A DNA stretch of 64,000 bases from Pseudomonadota bacterium (GCA_023388255.1 JAEWGO010000021.1:62001-126000); one strand, 5' to 3'. Counted from the first letter of the stretch, positions 51,225 through 59,986 are shown. Numbers and translations are program-made. Notes: generated from the sequence alone by a model not told the origin.

Positions 51225-51439
51225 GCGGCGCGTCGTTCTGCTGGCAATGCGGGAAGAAGCTCAACGTCAAAGACGGCGAGCCTGTCTTCCGGCTCGTCAT
51301 CCCGCGAGGCTTCGAGTCGCCTGTACGGGTTCACGCCGTCTGCGCCGAGAGCTTGAGCAGGCCCGAGCCTTCGTGCTCGCTGCGGGGGACGAAGGACGCC
51401 GTCAACAAGTACCTGACAGGGGATTCCAATGGCCGATGA
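51221..51439 (+). CDS. Small phage protein with zinc-binding start
   Basis: 72 residues beginning SFCWQCGKKLN; a later Cys pair (AVCAES, PSCSL) could complete one zinc site. ATGA overlap with the previous gene. No family recognised. Confidence 0.55.
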   Translation: MSGASFCWQCGKKLNVKDGEPVFRLVIPRGFESPVRVHAVCAESLSRPEPSCSLRGTKDAVNKYLTGDSNGR

Positions 51440-51617
51440 AATCGACCGCGCGAACGAACGCGCGGAGCAAGACCTTGCGCTCGCACTCAGCGTTCGCAAG
51501 CCGGTGCCGAAGTTTTGCGAAGACTGCGACGAGCCGTGCGCCGTGCTGCCGAACGGGGCGCGCGCCAGGTTTTGCGATGCTCATCTCGCCGATTTCATGG
51601 GGGCGAGCAATGGCTGA
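51429..51617 (+). CDS. TraR/DksA-type zinc-finger phage protein
   Basis: 62 residues. N-terminal helix DEIDRANERAEQDLALAL, then FCEDCDEPC and ARFCDAHLADF, matching short TraR/DksA C4 zinc-finger proteins of phages, which can bind RNA polymerase through the secondary channel. It overlaps both neighbours by 8-11 bases. Confidence 0.75.
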   Translation: MADEIDRANERAEQDLALALSVRKPVPKFCEDCDEPCAVLPNGARARFCDAHLADFMGASNG

Positions 51618-53319
51618 TGGATCAAGTCGTTCGCTCGACCTCGGTCGAGAGCTGATCGTCGACCTGTTTGCAGGTGGCGGCGGCGCGAGCCTCGGCATTG
51701 AGCAGGCGTTCGGTCGGTCGCCGGATATCAGCGTCAACCACGATGCTGATGCAGTTGCGATGCACGCCGCGAACCATCCGAGCACGCATCACCTGCGTTG
51801 CGATGTCTTTGAGGTCGATCCGGTCGAGGCTACCGGTGGCCGCCAGGTCGGATTGTTGTGGGCGTCGCCAGACTGCAAGCACTTCTCGAAGGCCAAAGGC
51901 GGTAAGCCACGCTCGAAGAAGATCCGCTCGCTGGCATGGGTCGTCGTGAAGTGGGCGGCGACGGTGAAGCCACGCGTGATCATGCTGGAGAACGTCGAGG
52001 AGTTTGTGACGTGGGGGCCGCTCGCCGGCAACGGCCAGCCGTGTCCACAGCGCAAGGGCAGCACGTTCAAGCGCTGGGTCGCGCGCCTACGCGGGCTCGG
52101 CTACAAGGTCGAATGGAAGGAATTGCGCGCGTGCGACTACGGAGCGCCCACGATCCGCAAGCGGTTCTTCCTGATCGCACGCTGCGATGGTCGGTCGATC
52201 ACTTGGCCGGAGCCGACCCACGGCAAGCCCGACAGTGTCGACGTGCGCAAGGGGAAGCGGTTGCCGTGGCTGACTGCTGCCGGTTGCATCGATTGGACGC
52301 TGCCATGCCCGAGCATCTTCCTGACGAAGGACGAGGCACGTGCGCTTGGCGTGAAGCGTCCGCTGGCGCCCGCGACGATGAAACGCATCGCCAAAGGAGT
52401 GGATCGGTTCGTGCTGAACGCAGCGCGGCCTTTCATCGTGCCAGTCACTCATCCAGGCGACGCGCGGATCTATGACGTTGCCGAGCCATTCCGTACCGTG
52501 ACTGGCGCGAACCGTGGTGAATTGGCGTTCGTTGCCCCTGTTCTGACCGAGCATGCGAACGCATCGCGCCAAGCCGTCTGGACCGCCGCCGAACCACTGC
52601 GCACACAATGCGCGCAAGTGAAGGGCGGGCACTTCGCGCTCGCATCAGCTTTCCTCACGAAGTACCGCGCCGACAACGCGGGAGCCGCCGCAGATTCGCC
52701 GTTCCCGACAATCACCGCGAACGGCGAGAGCGACCGTCCGGGCGGCAATCCACCGCTCGCGATCATCGCGGCCCATCTCGACCAGGCGAACGCCGGGTTC
52801 TACGACGGCGCCGGGCGCAGCGTTTCCGATCCGGCCGCGACGGTCTGCGCGCAGGGCAGCATGCAACGGCTGGTGGCGACATCGCTGTGCAAGTTGCGCG
52901 GCGACAACGGTGGCAGCGCCGCCAATGAGCCGCTTCACACCGTCAGCGCGCAGGGCATGCATCACGCGGAAGTGCGCGCGTTTCTCATCGCGTACTACGG
53001 CAACGAAAAAGACGGAATCGATTGCGCTGAACCCATGCGCACGGTCGTGAGCCGCGAACGCTTCGGGCTGGTTACTGTCGACGGCACCGACTACGCCATT
53101 GCCGACATCGGCCTGCGCATGCTGACGCCGCGCGAACTGTTCCGCGCGCAGGGATTCCCCGAGAGCTACATCATCGACCGTGGCGTCAATGGCAAGAAGC
53201 TGCCGAAGGACGCCCAGGTACGCATGTGCGGCAACAGCGTGTGCCCGCCGATGGCTCGCGCGCTCGTCGCCGCAAACCTCGGTGAGCTGATTGAGTTCTA
53301 CGCGAGGGCTGCTGCGTGA
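51610..53319 (+). CDS. DNA (cytosine-5) methyltransferase with repeat-rich target domain
   Basis: 569 residues. Motif I DLFAGGGGASLG, motif IV region WASPDCKHFS (catalytic Cys in SPDC rather than the usual PPC), motif VI MLENVEE, motif X GNSVCPPMARALV. Between about 275 and 475 lie six imperfect units of the form (E/D/S)P-x-x-T-(V/I/Q)-x-(A/G): EPFRTVTGA, EPLRTQCAQ, SPFPTITAN, DPAATVCAQ, EPLHTVSAQ and EPMRTVVSR. These probably make up the target-recognition region. It likely protects phage DNA from host restriction. Confidence 0.92.
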   Translation: MADGSSRSLDLGRELIVDLFAGGGGASLGIEQAFGRSPDISVNHDADAVAMHAANHPSTHHLRCDVFEVDPVEATGGRQVGLLWASPDCKHFSKAKGGKPRSKKIRSLAWVVVKWAATVKPRVIMLENVEEFVTWGPLAGNGQPCPQRKGSTFKRWVARLRGLGYKVEWKELRACDYGAPTIRKRFFLIARCDGRSITWPEPTHGKPDSVDVRKGKRLPWLTAAGCIDWTLPCPSIFLTKDEARALGVKRPLAPATMKRIAKGVDRFVLNAARPFIVPVTHPGDARIYDVAEPFRTVTGANRGELAFVAPVLTEHANASRQAVWTAAEPLRTQCAQVKGGHFALASAFLTKYRADNAGAAADSPFPTITANGESDRPGGNPPLAIIAAHLDQANAGFYDGAGRSVSDPAATVCAQGSMQRLVATSLCKLRGDNGGSAANEPLHTVSAQGMHHAEVRAFLIAYYGNEKDGIDCAEPMRTVVSRERFGLVTVDGTDYAIADIGLRMLTPRELFRAQGFPESYIIDRGVNGKKLPKDAQVRMCGNSVCPPMARALVAANLGELIEFYARAAA

Positions 53320-53489
53320 CTGCCGTCCTCCGCAAGCTGCCATCCGGCGCCCGCATGCTCATCCATCCATGCGATTCCTGCGGCATCGATCACGCTCCAT
53401 TCGGCTATCGCCGTGCCGGCCAGCCGTCGCGCTGGTACTGCGCGGAGCATCGCGAGGCTGGTGAAGTGTATCTGCGGGGCGCGGCATGA
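53316..53489 (+). CDS. Very small zinc-finger phage protein
   Basis: 57 residues from GTG 53316 (GTGA overlap). Two metal motifs, CDSCGIDHAPFG and WYCAEH, fit one zinc site with His. Its TGA overlaps the next ATG. Reality is supported by the coupled overlaps at both ends. Confidence 0.6.
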   Translation: MTAVLRKLPSGARMLIHPCDSCGIDHAPFGYRRAGQPSRWYCAEHREAGEVYLRGAA

Positions 53490-55039
53490 CGCTCGCGGCA
53501 CCCGACTTCGGCGAGCTTGTCGTCGATGAGCCCTTTTTCGCGCCAACGCCACACGGCTTGATTGACGGGTTGTTCGGTCAATACCGCGCGATGCGCGCAC
53601 GTATCGAACGTCTGTCCACACTGATGGACGCCGAGAACAGTATGGCGCTGGGCTACTTCCGAATCGGCAACGCGAACGATGACCATCGTTTCCCGGCTGC
53701 CGATCGACTGTTTCGTGTCGAGCCTGCCATTAAGGCTTTGGATGCCGATTTCTGGCAACGCACGCTGAGCATGACCGACGTGTACAACGCGATGCCGCAG
53801 AAGCGCCGCGACGAATGGAACGAGTCGATCCGCAAACTGAAAGCGCCGGAGTTCACTGAGGACAACGTGCGCGCGACGATGGAAACATTGCTGGCAGCGC
53901 GCGCGCAGTTCCTCGCCGAGCGCGTGGACGGCATCTTCCGTGGCTTGTCAGGCGAACACGTGACGAACAGCCCGATGGCGTTCGGCAAGCGGATGATTGT
54001 CGGATATGTGTTCAGTCAATACGGCGGCGCCCGTGACAGCAAGGCCGGGTTGATCAACGACCTGCGCTGCGTCATCGCGAAATTCATGGGCCGCGATGAG
54101 CCGCGGTGGAATTCGAGCCAGCGCATGCTCGAAACGTGCAAGGCGGTGCACGGCGTATGGCATTCGCTGGACGCTGGAGCGCTGCGAATCCGCTGCTACC
54201 TAAAGGGCACCGCGCACTTGGAGGTGCACCCGGACATGGCGTGGCGGCTGAACGCGATCCTGCACACGCTGTATCCGCTCGCAATCCCGGCGAACTACCG
54301 CGTCAAGCCGCCGAAGCAGGCCAAGACATTCCGGATGATGGGCCGACCGCTGCCTTTCGCAGTGCTGACGATCCTTGACGACCTACGGGTGCAGGGCTGC
54401 GTTGCGACGTTCGGCTACGCCAGTACCGACAAGGCATCGAGCAAGGAAGTTGCGCGCGTTCTGGAGAGCATCGGCGGTGTTGTTGCCGGCGGCGCAGTCA
54501 CGTTTGATTACGACCCGACCGAGGTGCTGCGCGAGATTCGACTGTCCGGCTGCGTGCCGGACCGCGTGTCGCACCAGTTCTACCCGACGCCCGAGTGCGT
54601 CGCGCGCGTCGCAGTCGATATGGCGCGCATCGGCGACGGCATGACCTGCCTGGAGCCAAGCGCAGGGCAGGGCGGGCTTGCGCAATACCTTCCGGCGTCA
54701 ACGCTGTGCGTCGAGATCTCCGAGCTGCACTGCGCGATCTTGCGCGAGAAGGGCTTTGCCGCCGAGTGCGCCGACTTTATCGAATGGGCGCAGACATGGA
54801 GCCGGTTCGATCGCGTCGTGATGAATCCCCCGTTTTCAGAAGGCCGTGCGTTCGCGCACGTCGAAGCGGCGTCGAGGCTGATTGCGGGAGGCGGACGACT
54901 GGTCGCGATCCTGCCGGCCTCGATGCGCGGCAAGTCGATCCTGCCCGGCTGGTCACACGAATGGTCGCAGGTGTTCGACAACAAATTCGCTGGCACCAGC
55001 ACGGCGGTCGCGATCGTGGCGATGGAGCGCGCGGCATGA
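53486..55039 (+). CDS. DUF4942 + N6-adenine-type DNA methyltransferase
   Basis: 517 residues. The N-terminal ~390 residues are helical and match DUF4942 (YFRIGNAN, VEPAIKALDADFWQRTLSMTDVYNAMP, LNDLRC-like part). The C-terminal ~150 residues are a class I methyltransferase: YPTPECVARVAVDMA, LEPSAGQGGLA (motif I) and catalytic NPPF (VVMNPPFSEGRAF). This combination occurs in phages and plasmids; adenine methylation of phage DNA is inferred. Confidence 0.85.
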   Translation: MTLAAPDFGELVVDEPFFAPTPHGLIDGLFGQYRAMRARIERLSTLMDAENSMALGYFRIGNANDDHRFPAADRLFRVEPAIKALDADFWQRTLSMTDVYNAMPQKRRDEWNESIRKLKAPEFTEDNVRATMETLLAARAQFLAERVDGIFRGLSGEHVTNSPMAFGKRMIVGYVFSQYGGARDSKAGLINDLRCVIAKFMGRDEPRWNSSQRMLETCKAVHGVWHSLDAGALRIRCYLKGTAHLEVHPDMAWRLNAILHTLYPLAIPANYRVKPPKQAKTFRMMGRPLPFAVLTILDDLRVQGCVATFGYASTDKASSKEVARVLESIGGVVAGGAVTFDYDPTEVLREIRLSGCVPDRVSHQFYPTPECVARVAVDMARIGDGMTCLEPSAGQGGLAQYLPASTLCVEISELHCAILREKGFAAECADFIEWAQTWSRFDRVVMNPPFSEGRAFAHVEAASRLIAGGGRLVAILPASMRGKSILPGWSHEWSQVFDNKFAGTSTAVAIVAMERAA

Positions 55040-55158
55040 GTGATACCTACACCAAGCTGTTCAGCAGCATCGACGATTCGAATGCATTTCCACCTAACGC
55101 CGGATCGCTACCGGCGGACAGCCCGAGCCTAGCGGGTTGGTGGGGTGCGCTGAACTAG
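55036..55158 (+). CDS. 40-residue phage ORF
   Basis: ATG 55036 overlaps the methyltransferase stop in ATGA, and the frame runs 40 codons to TAG 55158, ending SLAGWWGALN. No family; too short for a call beyond the coupling. Confidence 0.4.
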   Translation: MSDTYTKLFSSIDDSNAFPPNAGSLPADSPSLAGWWGALN

Positions 55159-55176
55159 GCCGACTGGGAGAGGTAA

Positions 55177-55674
55177 ATGGCAAAAGCCTACTGGGAAAAA
55201 CTGAAAGATCCGCGCTGGCAACGCAAACGATTGGAGGCCATGGCGCGCGCCGAATTCGCGTGCGAGATCTGCCAAGACAATGAGTCGACCTTGAACGTAC
55301 ACCACAAAGAATATTTCAAGGGCAGGGAGCCATGGGACTACGACCTGAAACAGTTGGCCGTCTTGTGTGAGACCTGCCACGGGGAGCATCACGCGTCGGA
55401 CGACCGCTTGAAAATGGCGTGCTCCATGCTTTCGATGGATGGTCCGCTATCGCGAGATTCGATGGCAGACGTAATTTGCGGCTACGCGAACCTGGAATTA
55501 CTGAAGGGGGCGGATCACTTCGCGGTTCTCGCTGGGGCTATCGGTCGGTGCATAGGCGGCAATTACGGTAACAACATACATGACGTGATGTTGGTTGCGG
55601 GTGCTTGTGAGCGTGATGGGCAGAAGGTCTTCGATCTACTGCTCGCCCACGCACGAGCGATGGGTGGCGAGTGA
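55177..55674 (+). CDS. HNH-endonuclease-like phage protein
   Basis: 165 residues. N-terminal HNH/zinc region: FACEICQDNESTLNVHHKEYFKG, then LAVLCETCHGEHH gives two Cys pairs and the catalytic HH. GAGAGG precedes ATG 55177. The C-terminal ~90 residues are unknown. Phage HNH proteins often support packaging or act as nickases; this early position suggests DNA modification or replication. Confidence 0.85.
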   Translation: MAKAYWEKLKDPRWQRKRLEAMARAEFACEICQDNESTLNVHHKEYFKGREPWDYDLKQLAVLCETCHGEHHASDDRLKMACSMLSMDGPLSRDSMADVICGYANLELLKGADHFAVLAGAIGRCIGGNYGNNIHDVMLVAGACERDGQKVFDLLLAHARAMGGE

Positions 55675-56576
55675 ACTACTACGAGCGCCATCTGGGTGAT
55701 TACGCGCGCGACACGGCACACCTGTCGATGTTGGAGCACGGCGCCTACAACCTGCTGATGGACCGCTACTACGCCACGGAGTCCGGGATTCCTGCCGATC
55801 AGGTGCACCGCGCGGCGCGCGCGCGAAGTAGGGATGAAAAAGCGGCGGTTGATGCTGTGCTGGCTGAGTTCTTCACCTTGGTTGATGGAGCGTGGCGTCA
55901 GCGGCGTTGCGATGCGGTGATCTCGGAATACAAGGAGGGCGAGGGTGATCGTGAAGCCAAGCGAGAGAACGCGAAGGAACGCCAGCGTCGCGCTCGCGAG
56001 CGTAGAGCGGATCTGTTTTCACAGCTTCGCAGTCACGGGATTGTTCCCGACTGGGACACGTCTACGGCCGAGTTACATCGAGCGCTGTCACGCGTCACGT
56101 CACAACCTGTCACGCCACCTGTCACGCGTGACGACACGGCTACCCATTCACCAGACCCAGACACCAGTAGAAAAAGCGAGAGGGAGAGAGGCGCGGGCGA
56201 GCTGGCGGACGAGGCGCGATTGCCGGATGGGGTAGATCCCGAGCGCTGGCGCCTCTACCTCGACCAGCTCGCCGATGACGGCAAGGCATCGATCTCGCGT
56301 CACAAGCTGGCGTTGGTCCAACTGCACGGTGTCGTGCGAGACGGCCATGACGGCAACAAGGTACTGGAGGCGGCCGTGATGCGCGGGCTGCGCGACCTGA
56401 CCGACACCGCATCCCGCCTCGCCAACGAGGCTGCGAAAAAATCCAACGGAGGATCGAATGCAACACATCGCGAAAGCGCTGCCGAGCGTGTCGCCCGGAT
56501 CAATGCTGATGCAGAGCAACGGGAATCTTCCGAGCTCGCCGGCAACGTCATCGAAGGCGCCTTCCGTGTCGGCTGA
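55671..56576 (+). CDS. DUF1376 (YdaU-like) phage replication protein
   Basis: 301 residues from GTG 55671 (GTGA overlap). The start MNYYERHLGDYARDTAHLSMLEHGAYNLLMDRYYATE is the DUF1376 signature (YdaU of the Rac prophage), followed by a basic linker and a C-terminal part with WRLYLDQLADDG. DUF1376 is thought to be an initiator-type DNA-binding domain equivalent to lambda O. Confidence 0.85.
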   Translation: MNYYERHLGDYARDTAHLSMLEHGAYNLLMDRYYATESGIPADQVHRAARARSRDEKAAVDAVLAEFFTLVDGAWRQRRCDAVISEYKEGEGDREAKRENAKERQRRARERRADLFSQLRSHGIVPDWDTSTAELHRALSRVTSQPVTPPVTRDDTATHSPDPDTSRKSERERGAGELADEARLPDGVDPERWRLYLDQLADDGKASISRHKLALVQLHGVVRDGHDGNKVLEAAVMRGLRDLTDTASRLANEAAKKSNGGSNATHRESAAERVARINADAEQRESSELAGNVIEGAFRVG

Positions 56577-57147
56577 GCTGCCGGTCATGCGCCGCTTGTG
56601 GCAGCGTATGGCGGAGATCTACGGCCACCGCTGGACGAGCGCGTACGGCGACGACGCCGGCGCGAGCGCTGGCCAGACATGGGCCAAGGGGCTCGCTGGA
56701 CTGTCGGTCGCGCAGATCGCGGCAGGGCTGGATGCCGCGCTGGCGTCAGCCGACGACTGGCCGCCAACGCTGCCGGCGTTTCGCTCGATGTGTTTCGGCA
56801 TCCCGGCGCTGGCGATGATTCGCGCAGAGCTCGCCGCGCGCGACTCGCGTCGATCTGCGTTCGCGCGCCTCGTCTGGTCGCGCCTCGATACGCACCGCTA
56901 CCGTACGTCCGACGCCGACAAGGCCGACCGGTTGCTGCGCGAAGCGTACGACTTGGCGCGCGAGCACGTGATGCGCGGCGGCGAACTGCCGCCAGCGCCG
57001 GCTGCCGAAATCGAACAGCAGCCAGAACAGCGCACGCCGGCATCGCCGGACGTCGTGAAGCGGCACCTCGATGGGATCGCCGCATCACTTCGGCTTGTCG
57101 ACAACGAGCCTGCGGCATCCGAAATGCGCCTGGACGGCGCGGCATGA
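56458..57147 (+). CDS. Replication protein P-like phage protein
   Basis: 229 residues from ATG 56458, preceded by a strong GGAGG at five-base spacing. Lambda P-like pattern: LWQRMAEIYGHRWTSAYG, TWAKGLAGLSVAQIAAGLDA, DDWPPTLPAFRSMC. Such proteins load the host helicase at the phage origin. The start lies 119 bases inside the DUF1376 gene in another frame, an unusually long overlap. Confidence 0.78.
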   Translation: MQHIAKALPSVSPGSMLMQSNGNLPSSPATSSKAPSVSAELPVMRRLWQRMAEIYGHRWTSAYGDDAGASAGQTWAKGLAGLSVAQIAAGLDAALASADDWPPTLPAFRSMCFGIPALAMIRAELAARDSRRSAFARLVWSRLDTHRYRTSDADKADRLLREAYDLAREHVMRGGELPPAPAAEIEQQPEQRTPASPDVVKRHLDGIAASLRLVDNEPAASEMRLDGAA

Positions 57148-57350
57148 GACGCGCGCTTTCCGTCCGCGTTTTTGACGCGCTGCGCCTTTCGCCGATGACG
57201 GTTAGCGAGCTGGCCAGATGCCTGTGTGCCAGCCGTGAGCACGTGCGTCGGCAGATCGAACTGCTTCAACTCGCAGGCATGGCCGAACGGGAGCCCCAGC
57301 GCAAGCCGTGTAGTGGTCGGTCCGCATCCGTATTTCGGGTGGCTGCATGA
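57144..57350 (+). CDS. Small winged-helix phage protein
   Basis: 68 residues from ATG 57144 (ATGA overlap). VFDALRLSPMTVSELARCLCASREHVRRQIELLQLAGM is a winged helix with recognition helix. Could regulate or assist replication. No named family. Confidence 0.65.
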   Translation: MRRALSVRVFDALRLSPMTVSELARCLCASREHVRRQIELLQLAGMAEREPQRKPCSGRSASVFRVAA

Positions 57351-57526
57351 GCGCGGGCGCACTGGAAAAGCAGGTCGAGAAGGCTGTCGTCAAGGCGACG
57401 GGCGAACGGTTCTGCACCTACGGGCGGCACTACGTACTCGCTGATCGAATCGTGCACGAGAAGCCGCGCGCGTGCTGTCGGCGATGCGCGGACGAGATCG
57501 CCGCGAAGCGGGAGAAGTCGCGATGA
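57347..57526 (+). CDS. Small Cys-containing phage protein
   Basis: 59 residues from ATG 57347 (ATGA with the previous gene; ATGA with ninB). ALEKQVEKAVVKATGERFC, then ACCRRCADEIAAKR gives a possible zinc site. Function unknown. Confidence 0.55.
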   Translation: MSAGALEKQVEKAVVKATGERFCTYGRHYVLADRIVHEKPRACCRRCADEIAAKREKSR

Positions 57527-57966
57527 GCCAGCGATTCGTTCTACATGCTGGCGATTCGGAGCGCATGCGCATCCTCGCCAACTGCGCAGCGTTACTAGGC
57601 AAGCTGACGGCGGCCAAGTCGTGGTCGATCGAAATAAAGCAGTACCGAAAGACGCGCACGAACGATCAGAACGAGACGTTGTGGGGGCTGGCTTATCCCA
57701 TCATTGCAAAGGCGATCGGCGAGGACGTGAACACGATCCACGAATACATGCTCGGCGAGTATTTCGGCTGGATCGAATCGACGGTGTTCGGAAAGAAGAA
57801 GGCGCGGCCAGCGCGGACGACGACGACAGGCTATCGCGGCGAGCCGGATACGTTGTCGACGATCGACTTCGCTGGTTACTTCGATTTTATCCAGCGCCGC
57901 GCGGCAGAGAACGGCGTGCACGTTCCAGATCCCGATCCATTCTGGCGGGAGGCGCAGGCGGCATGA
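57523..57966 (+). CDS. ninB: NinB-like recombination protein
   Basis: 147 residues from ATG 57523. NinB pattern: WSIEIKQYRKTRTNDQNETLWGLAYPIIA, then EYMLGEYFGW and the DTLSTIDFAGYFDFIQRRAAENGV end. NinB (Orf) helps load RecA-type or Bet recombination by handling SSB-coated DNA. It fits the early recombination set of this phage. Confidence 0.88.
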   Translation: MSQRFVLHAGDSERMRILANCAALLGKLTAAKSWSIEIKQYRKTRTNDQNETLWGLAYPIIAKAIGEDVNTIHEYMLGEYFGWIESTVFGKKKARPARTTTTGYRGEPDTLSTIDFAGYFDFIQRRAAENGVHVPDPDPFWREAQAA

Positions 57967-57977
57967 TGCACGCGAGC

Positions 57978-58502
57978 CTATTGAAATACTTGAGGACTCT
58001 CTTTGCGCACGCGCTTCCAGAACTCCCTGCGGCAGAACCATTCGACCCCGAACAAGCTTGCAGCGACGAGCCATGTCAGCGGGGGCGAGTCTTCAATCTT
58101 AAGCGCCGCAAGTGTGAGGGTTACACACACGAGCGCTATGCCGTAGTAGTGCAGGACGAGAATGTAAAAAGCTCCGGGCCTTCCTGCAGTGTTGGGGGGG
58201 ACGAGCGAACGGTAGTACCAAGGCTGCAGTCTGAATGCACGGAGGCTGTCATTGACGCCGAGCTTGGTTCCTCGTCGGGTGAGATCAATCACCTGGGTGG
58301 CGAGTGCGGCGCGGGCTTCCGCCAATCGAGACAGGTCGAAGCTATCGAATATATGCGGCTCCGCTGTTGCAAGAGCTTTGAGGCACGCTTCGGCTTCCTC
58401 AAGTTTGTAGCGACGGTTACTTCGCGCGATCACCACGCCAAATATGGCAACGATCACAGGCGCAGCGACGCCAAGTATTTTGATCGAAAGTTCCAGACCC
58501 AT
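57978..58502 (-). CDS. Membrane protein on the opposite strand within the nin region (moron)
   Basis: 174 residues from ATG 58502 (GGGGGAG just upstream). One helix at the N-terminus (LSIKILGVAAPVIVAIFGVVIA), a ~90-residue soluble part, and two helices near the C-terminus (FYILVLHYYGIALVCVTLTLAAL and LTWLVAASLFG). It is the only gene read leftward between cI and the portal gene, with its own likely promoter in the space before 58556. Such moron genes often change the lysogen, for example by superinfection exclusion; no family recognised. Confidence 0.6.
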   Translation of the reverse strand: MGLELSIKILGVAAPVIVAIFGVVIARSNRRYKLEEAEACLKALATAEPHIFDSFDLSRLAEARAALATQVIDLTRRGTKLGVNDSLRAFRLQPWYYRSLVPPNTAGRPGAFYILVLHYYGIALVCVTLTLAALKIEDSPPLTWLVAASLFGVEWFCRREFWKRVRKESPQVFQ

Positions 58503-58555
58503 AACTCCCCCTTGTCGTACCAACGAACGCAAAGGATAGCGACAGGCGGTCTCGC

Positions 58556-58855
58556 ATGAAGCTTCGCGATGCCGCCCGTGGCCGCAATTGCATGGTCCGC
58601 CTTCCCGGCGTGTGCAACGGCGATCCCGCTACGGTGGTGCTTGCGCACTACCGCCTCGCCGGTCTCTGCGGCGTCGGCATGAAGCCGGTCGACGCACTCG
58701 GCGCATGGACTTGTTCGCGCTGTCACGACGAGGTCGACCGCCGAACGCGGCGCCTCGAAACCGAGTACGTCCGTCTTGCTCACGCCGAGGGCGTGCTGCG
58801 GACGATCGACTCCCTCATCCGCGAGGGCTACCAATTCAAGGCGCAGGGAAGATGA
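58556..58855 (+). CDS. DUF1364 (YbcO/Ref-like) nuclease-related phage protein
   Basis: 99 residues: MKLRDAARGRNCMVRLPGVCNG, then TVVLAHYRLAGLCGVGMKP and ACSRCHDEVDRRT-like stretch (WTCSRCHDEVD). It has the Cys/His set of the HNH-like DUF1364 nucleases such as YbcO. It probably acts with the resolvase-type gene in phage recombination. Confidence 0.87.
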   Translation: MKLRDAARGRNCMVRLPGVCNGDPATVVLAHYRLAGLCGVGMKPVDALGAWTCSRCHDEVDRRTRRLETEYVRLAHAEGVLRTIDSLIREGYQFKAQGR

Positions 58856-58858
58856 CGA

Positions 58859-59068
58859 ATGTCGTGCCCATCGGGAAAGAAGGCCTATCGCAATCGAAGC
58901 GAAGCGTTGCGCGCACTGCTGGCGTGCCGATTCAACAGGCACGGCAGGTTGAGGCGGAAGGGGAATCGAAAGGAGCGCGGCGCGTACCTGTGCGGGATCT
59001 GCGCGCGCTGGCACCTGACCCACTACCCCGGCGCCGAGATCGATCTGAAGCTGAAGGACGGGGCATGA
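58859..59068 (+). CDS. Small phage zinc-binding protein
   Basis: 69 residues. KKAYRNRSEALRALLACR, then YLCGICARWHLTHYPG: the CxxC-x-x-WHLT end is frequent in small phage proteins. It is preferred over the overlapping frame from 58852, which lacks any motif. Ends in ATGA with the next gene. Confidence 0.68.
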   Translation: MSCPSGKKAYRNRSEALRALLACRFNRHGRLRRKGNRKERGAYLCGICARWHLTHYPGAEIDLKLKDGA

Positions 59069-59241
59069 CGAATCGACCCTTCAAGTACCTGTCCGACAAA
59101 CAGCTCGCCAGCATGATGGCGGAAAAGCAGCGGCGCGCGAACGGACTCCAATCAGAAGCGTCAGGGCTGATGCGAAACGTCCAGAAGATGCGCAGCGAGC
59201 TTCAGCGAAGGGCGGCAGACGCTGCGAGGGAGTCGGCATGA
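59065..59241 (+). CDS. Small helical phage protein
   Basis: 58 residues from ATG 59065 (ATGA overlap at both ends). FKYLSDKQLASMMAEKQRRANG and NVQKMRSELQRRAAD are long amphipathic helices. No family. Confidence 0.55.
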   Translation: MTNRPFKYLSDKQLASMMAEKQRRANGLQSEASGLMRNVQKMRSELQRRAADAARESA

Positions 59242-59741
59242 CGTTCCGTCTCACCATCGGCGTTGATCCCGGGTTGTCGGGCGCCATCGCCATCCTCGCG
59301 GACGGCATATTCGTCGACGTGATCGACATGCCGACTGCCGGTCGAGGAAAGGCCGCGCGCCAGGTCGTCAACTGCGCCGCACTGGCTGCGGCCCTGCGCG
59401 AGCATCTTGCAGCGCATCCCGGCGCGTCAGTGATGGCTGCAGTCGAACTGGTTGGGTCGATGCCGAAGCAGGGACTGTCGAGCACGTTTCGCTTTGGGGA
59501 ATCCTGCGGCGCCGTCGCAGGCGTGTTGGCCGCGCTCCGGATCCCGGTGGTACGCCCGGCGCCGCAGACCTGGAAGCGCATGTTCGGCCTGATCGGCTCT
59601 GAAAAAGATGCCTCGCGCGGCGTCGCGATCGATCGGTTCCCTGACGCACCACTCGCACGCAAGCGCGATCACGGCCGCGCAGATGCGCTGCTGCTGGCCT
59701 CGTGGGCGTACCGATCTGACAGCGTTGGGGAAGTGGCATGA
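59238..59741 (+). CDS. RuvC-like Holliday-junction resolvase, phage type
   Basis: 167 residues. RNase-H fold with catalytic acids: GVDPGLSGAIA (Asp), VELVG (Glu near 70) and DHGRADALLLA (terminal Asp pair). It would resolve branched DNA before packaging, working with Bet, NinB and DUF1364. ATGA overlap both sides. Confidence 0.86.
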   Translation: MTFRLTIGVDPGLSGAIAILADGIFVDVIDMPTAGRGKAARQVVNCAALAAALREHLAAHPGASVMAAVELVGSMPKQGLSSTFRFGESCGAVAGVLAALRIPVVRPAPQTWKRMFGLIGSEKDASRGVAIDRFPDAPLARKRDHGRADALLLASWAYRSDSVGEVA

Positions 59742-59986
59742 CCCAACGCCGCAGCCTCACACGTGCCATGCACGCCGCAGGGCTGCGCTTGGATGATGCA
59801 TCCACCGCTGCCGATGTCGCGGTGCGCCACCTGCGCGAGCAGCGCGACGAACTCATCGTGGCGGCCCGCGCAGCTGGACTCAGCTACCGCCAGATTGCGC
59901 GCATCGTTGGGCTCACACATCCCGCCATCGTGGCGGTGGTAAGTCGCGCGTCTGTCCAGTTACCACCCGCTACCGGCATCGTCTGA
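59738..59986 (+). CDS. Small HTH phage protein
   Basis: 82 residues. LIVAARAAGLSYRQIARIVGLTHPAIVAVVSRA is a helix-turn-helix of sigma-region-4 type. As the last gene before the lysis cassette it might be a late regulator, but this is a guess. 176 bases follow without a gene. Confidence 0.6.
   Translation: MTQRRSLTRAMHAAGLRLDDASTAADVAVRHLREQRDELIVAARAAGLSYRQIARIVGLTHPAIVAVVSRASVQLPPATGIV

Noticed and set aside
58852..59241. Alternative frame MTNVVPIGKE... joining into the 58-residue helical protein
   Set aside because: The competing frame at 58859 has a clear CxxC-WHLT motif and its own ATGA coupling; the alternative passes through it without a domain.
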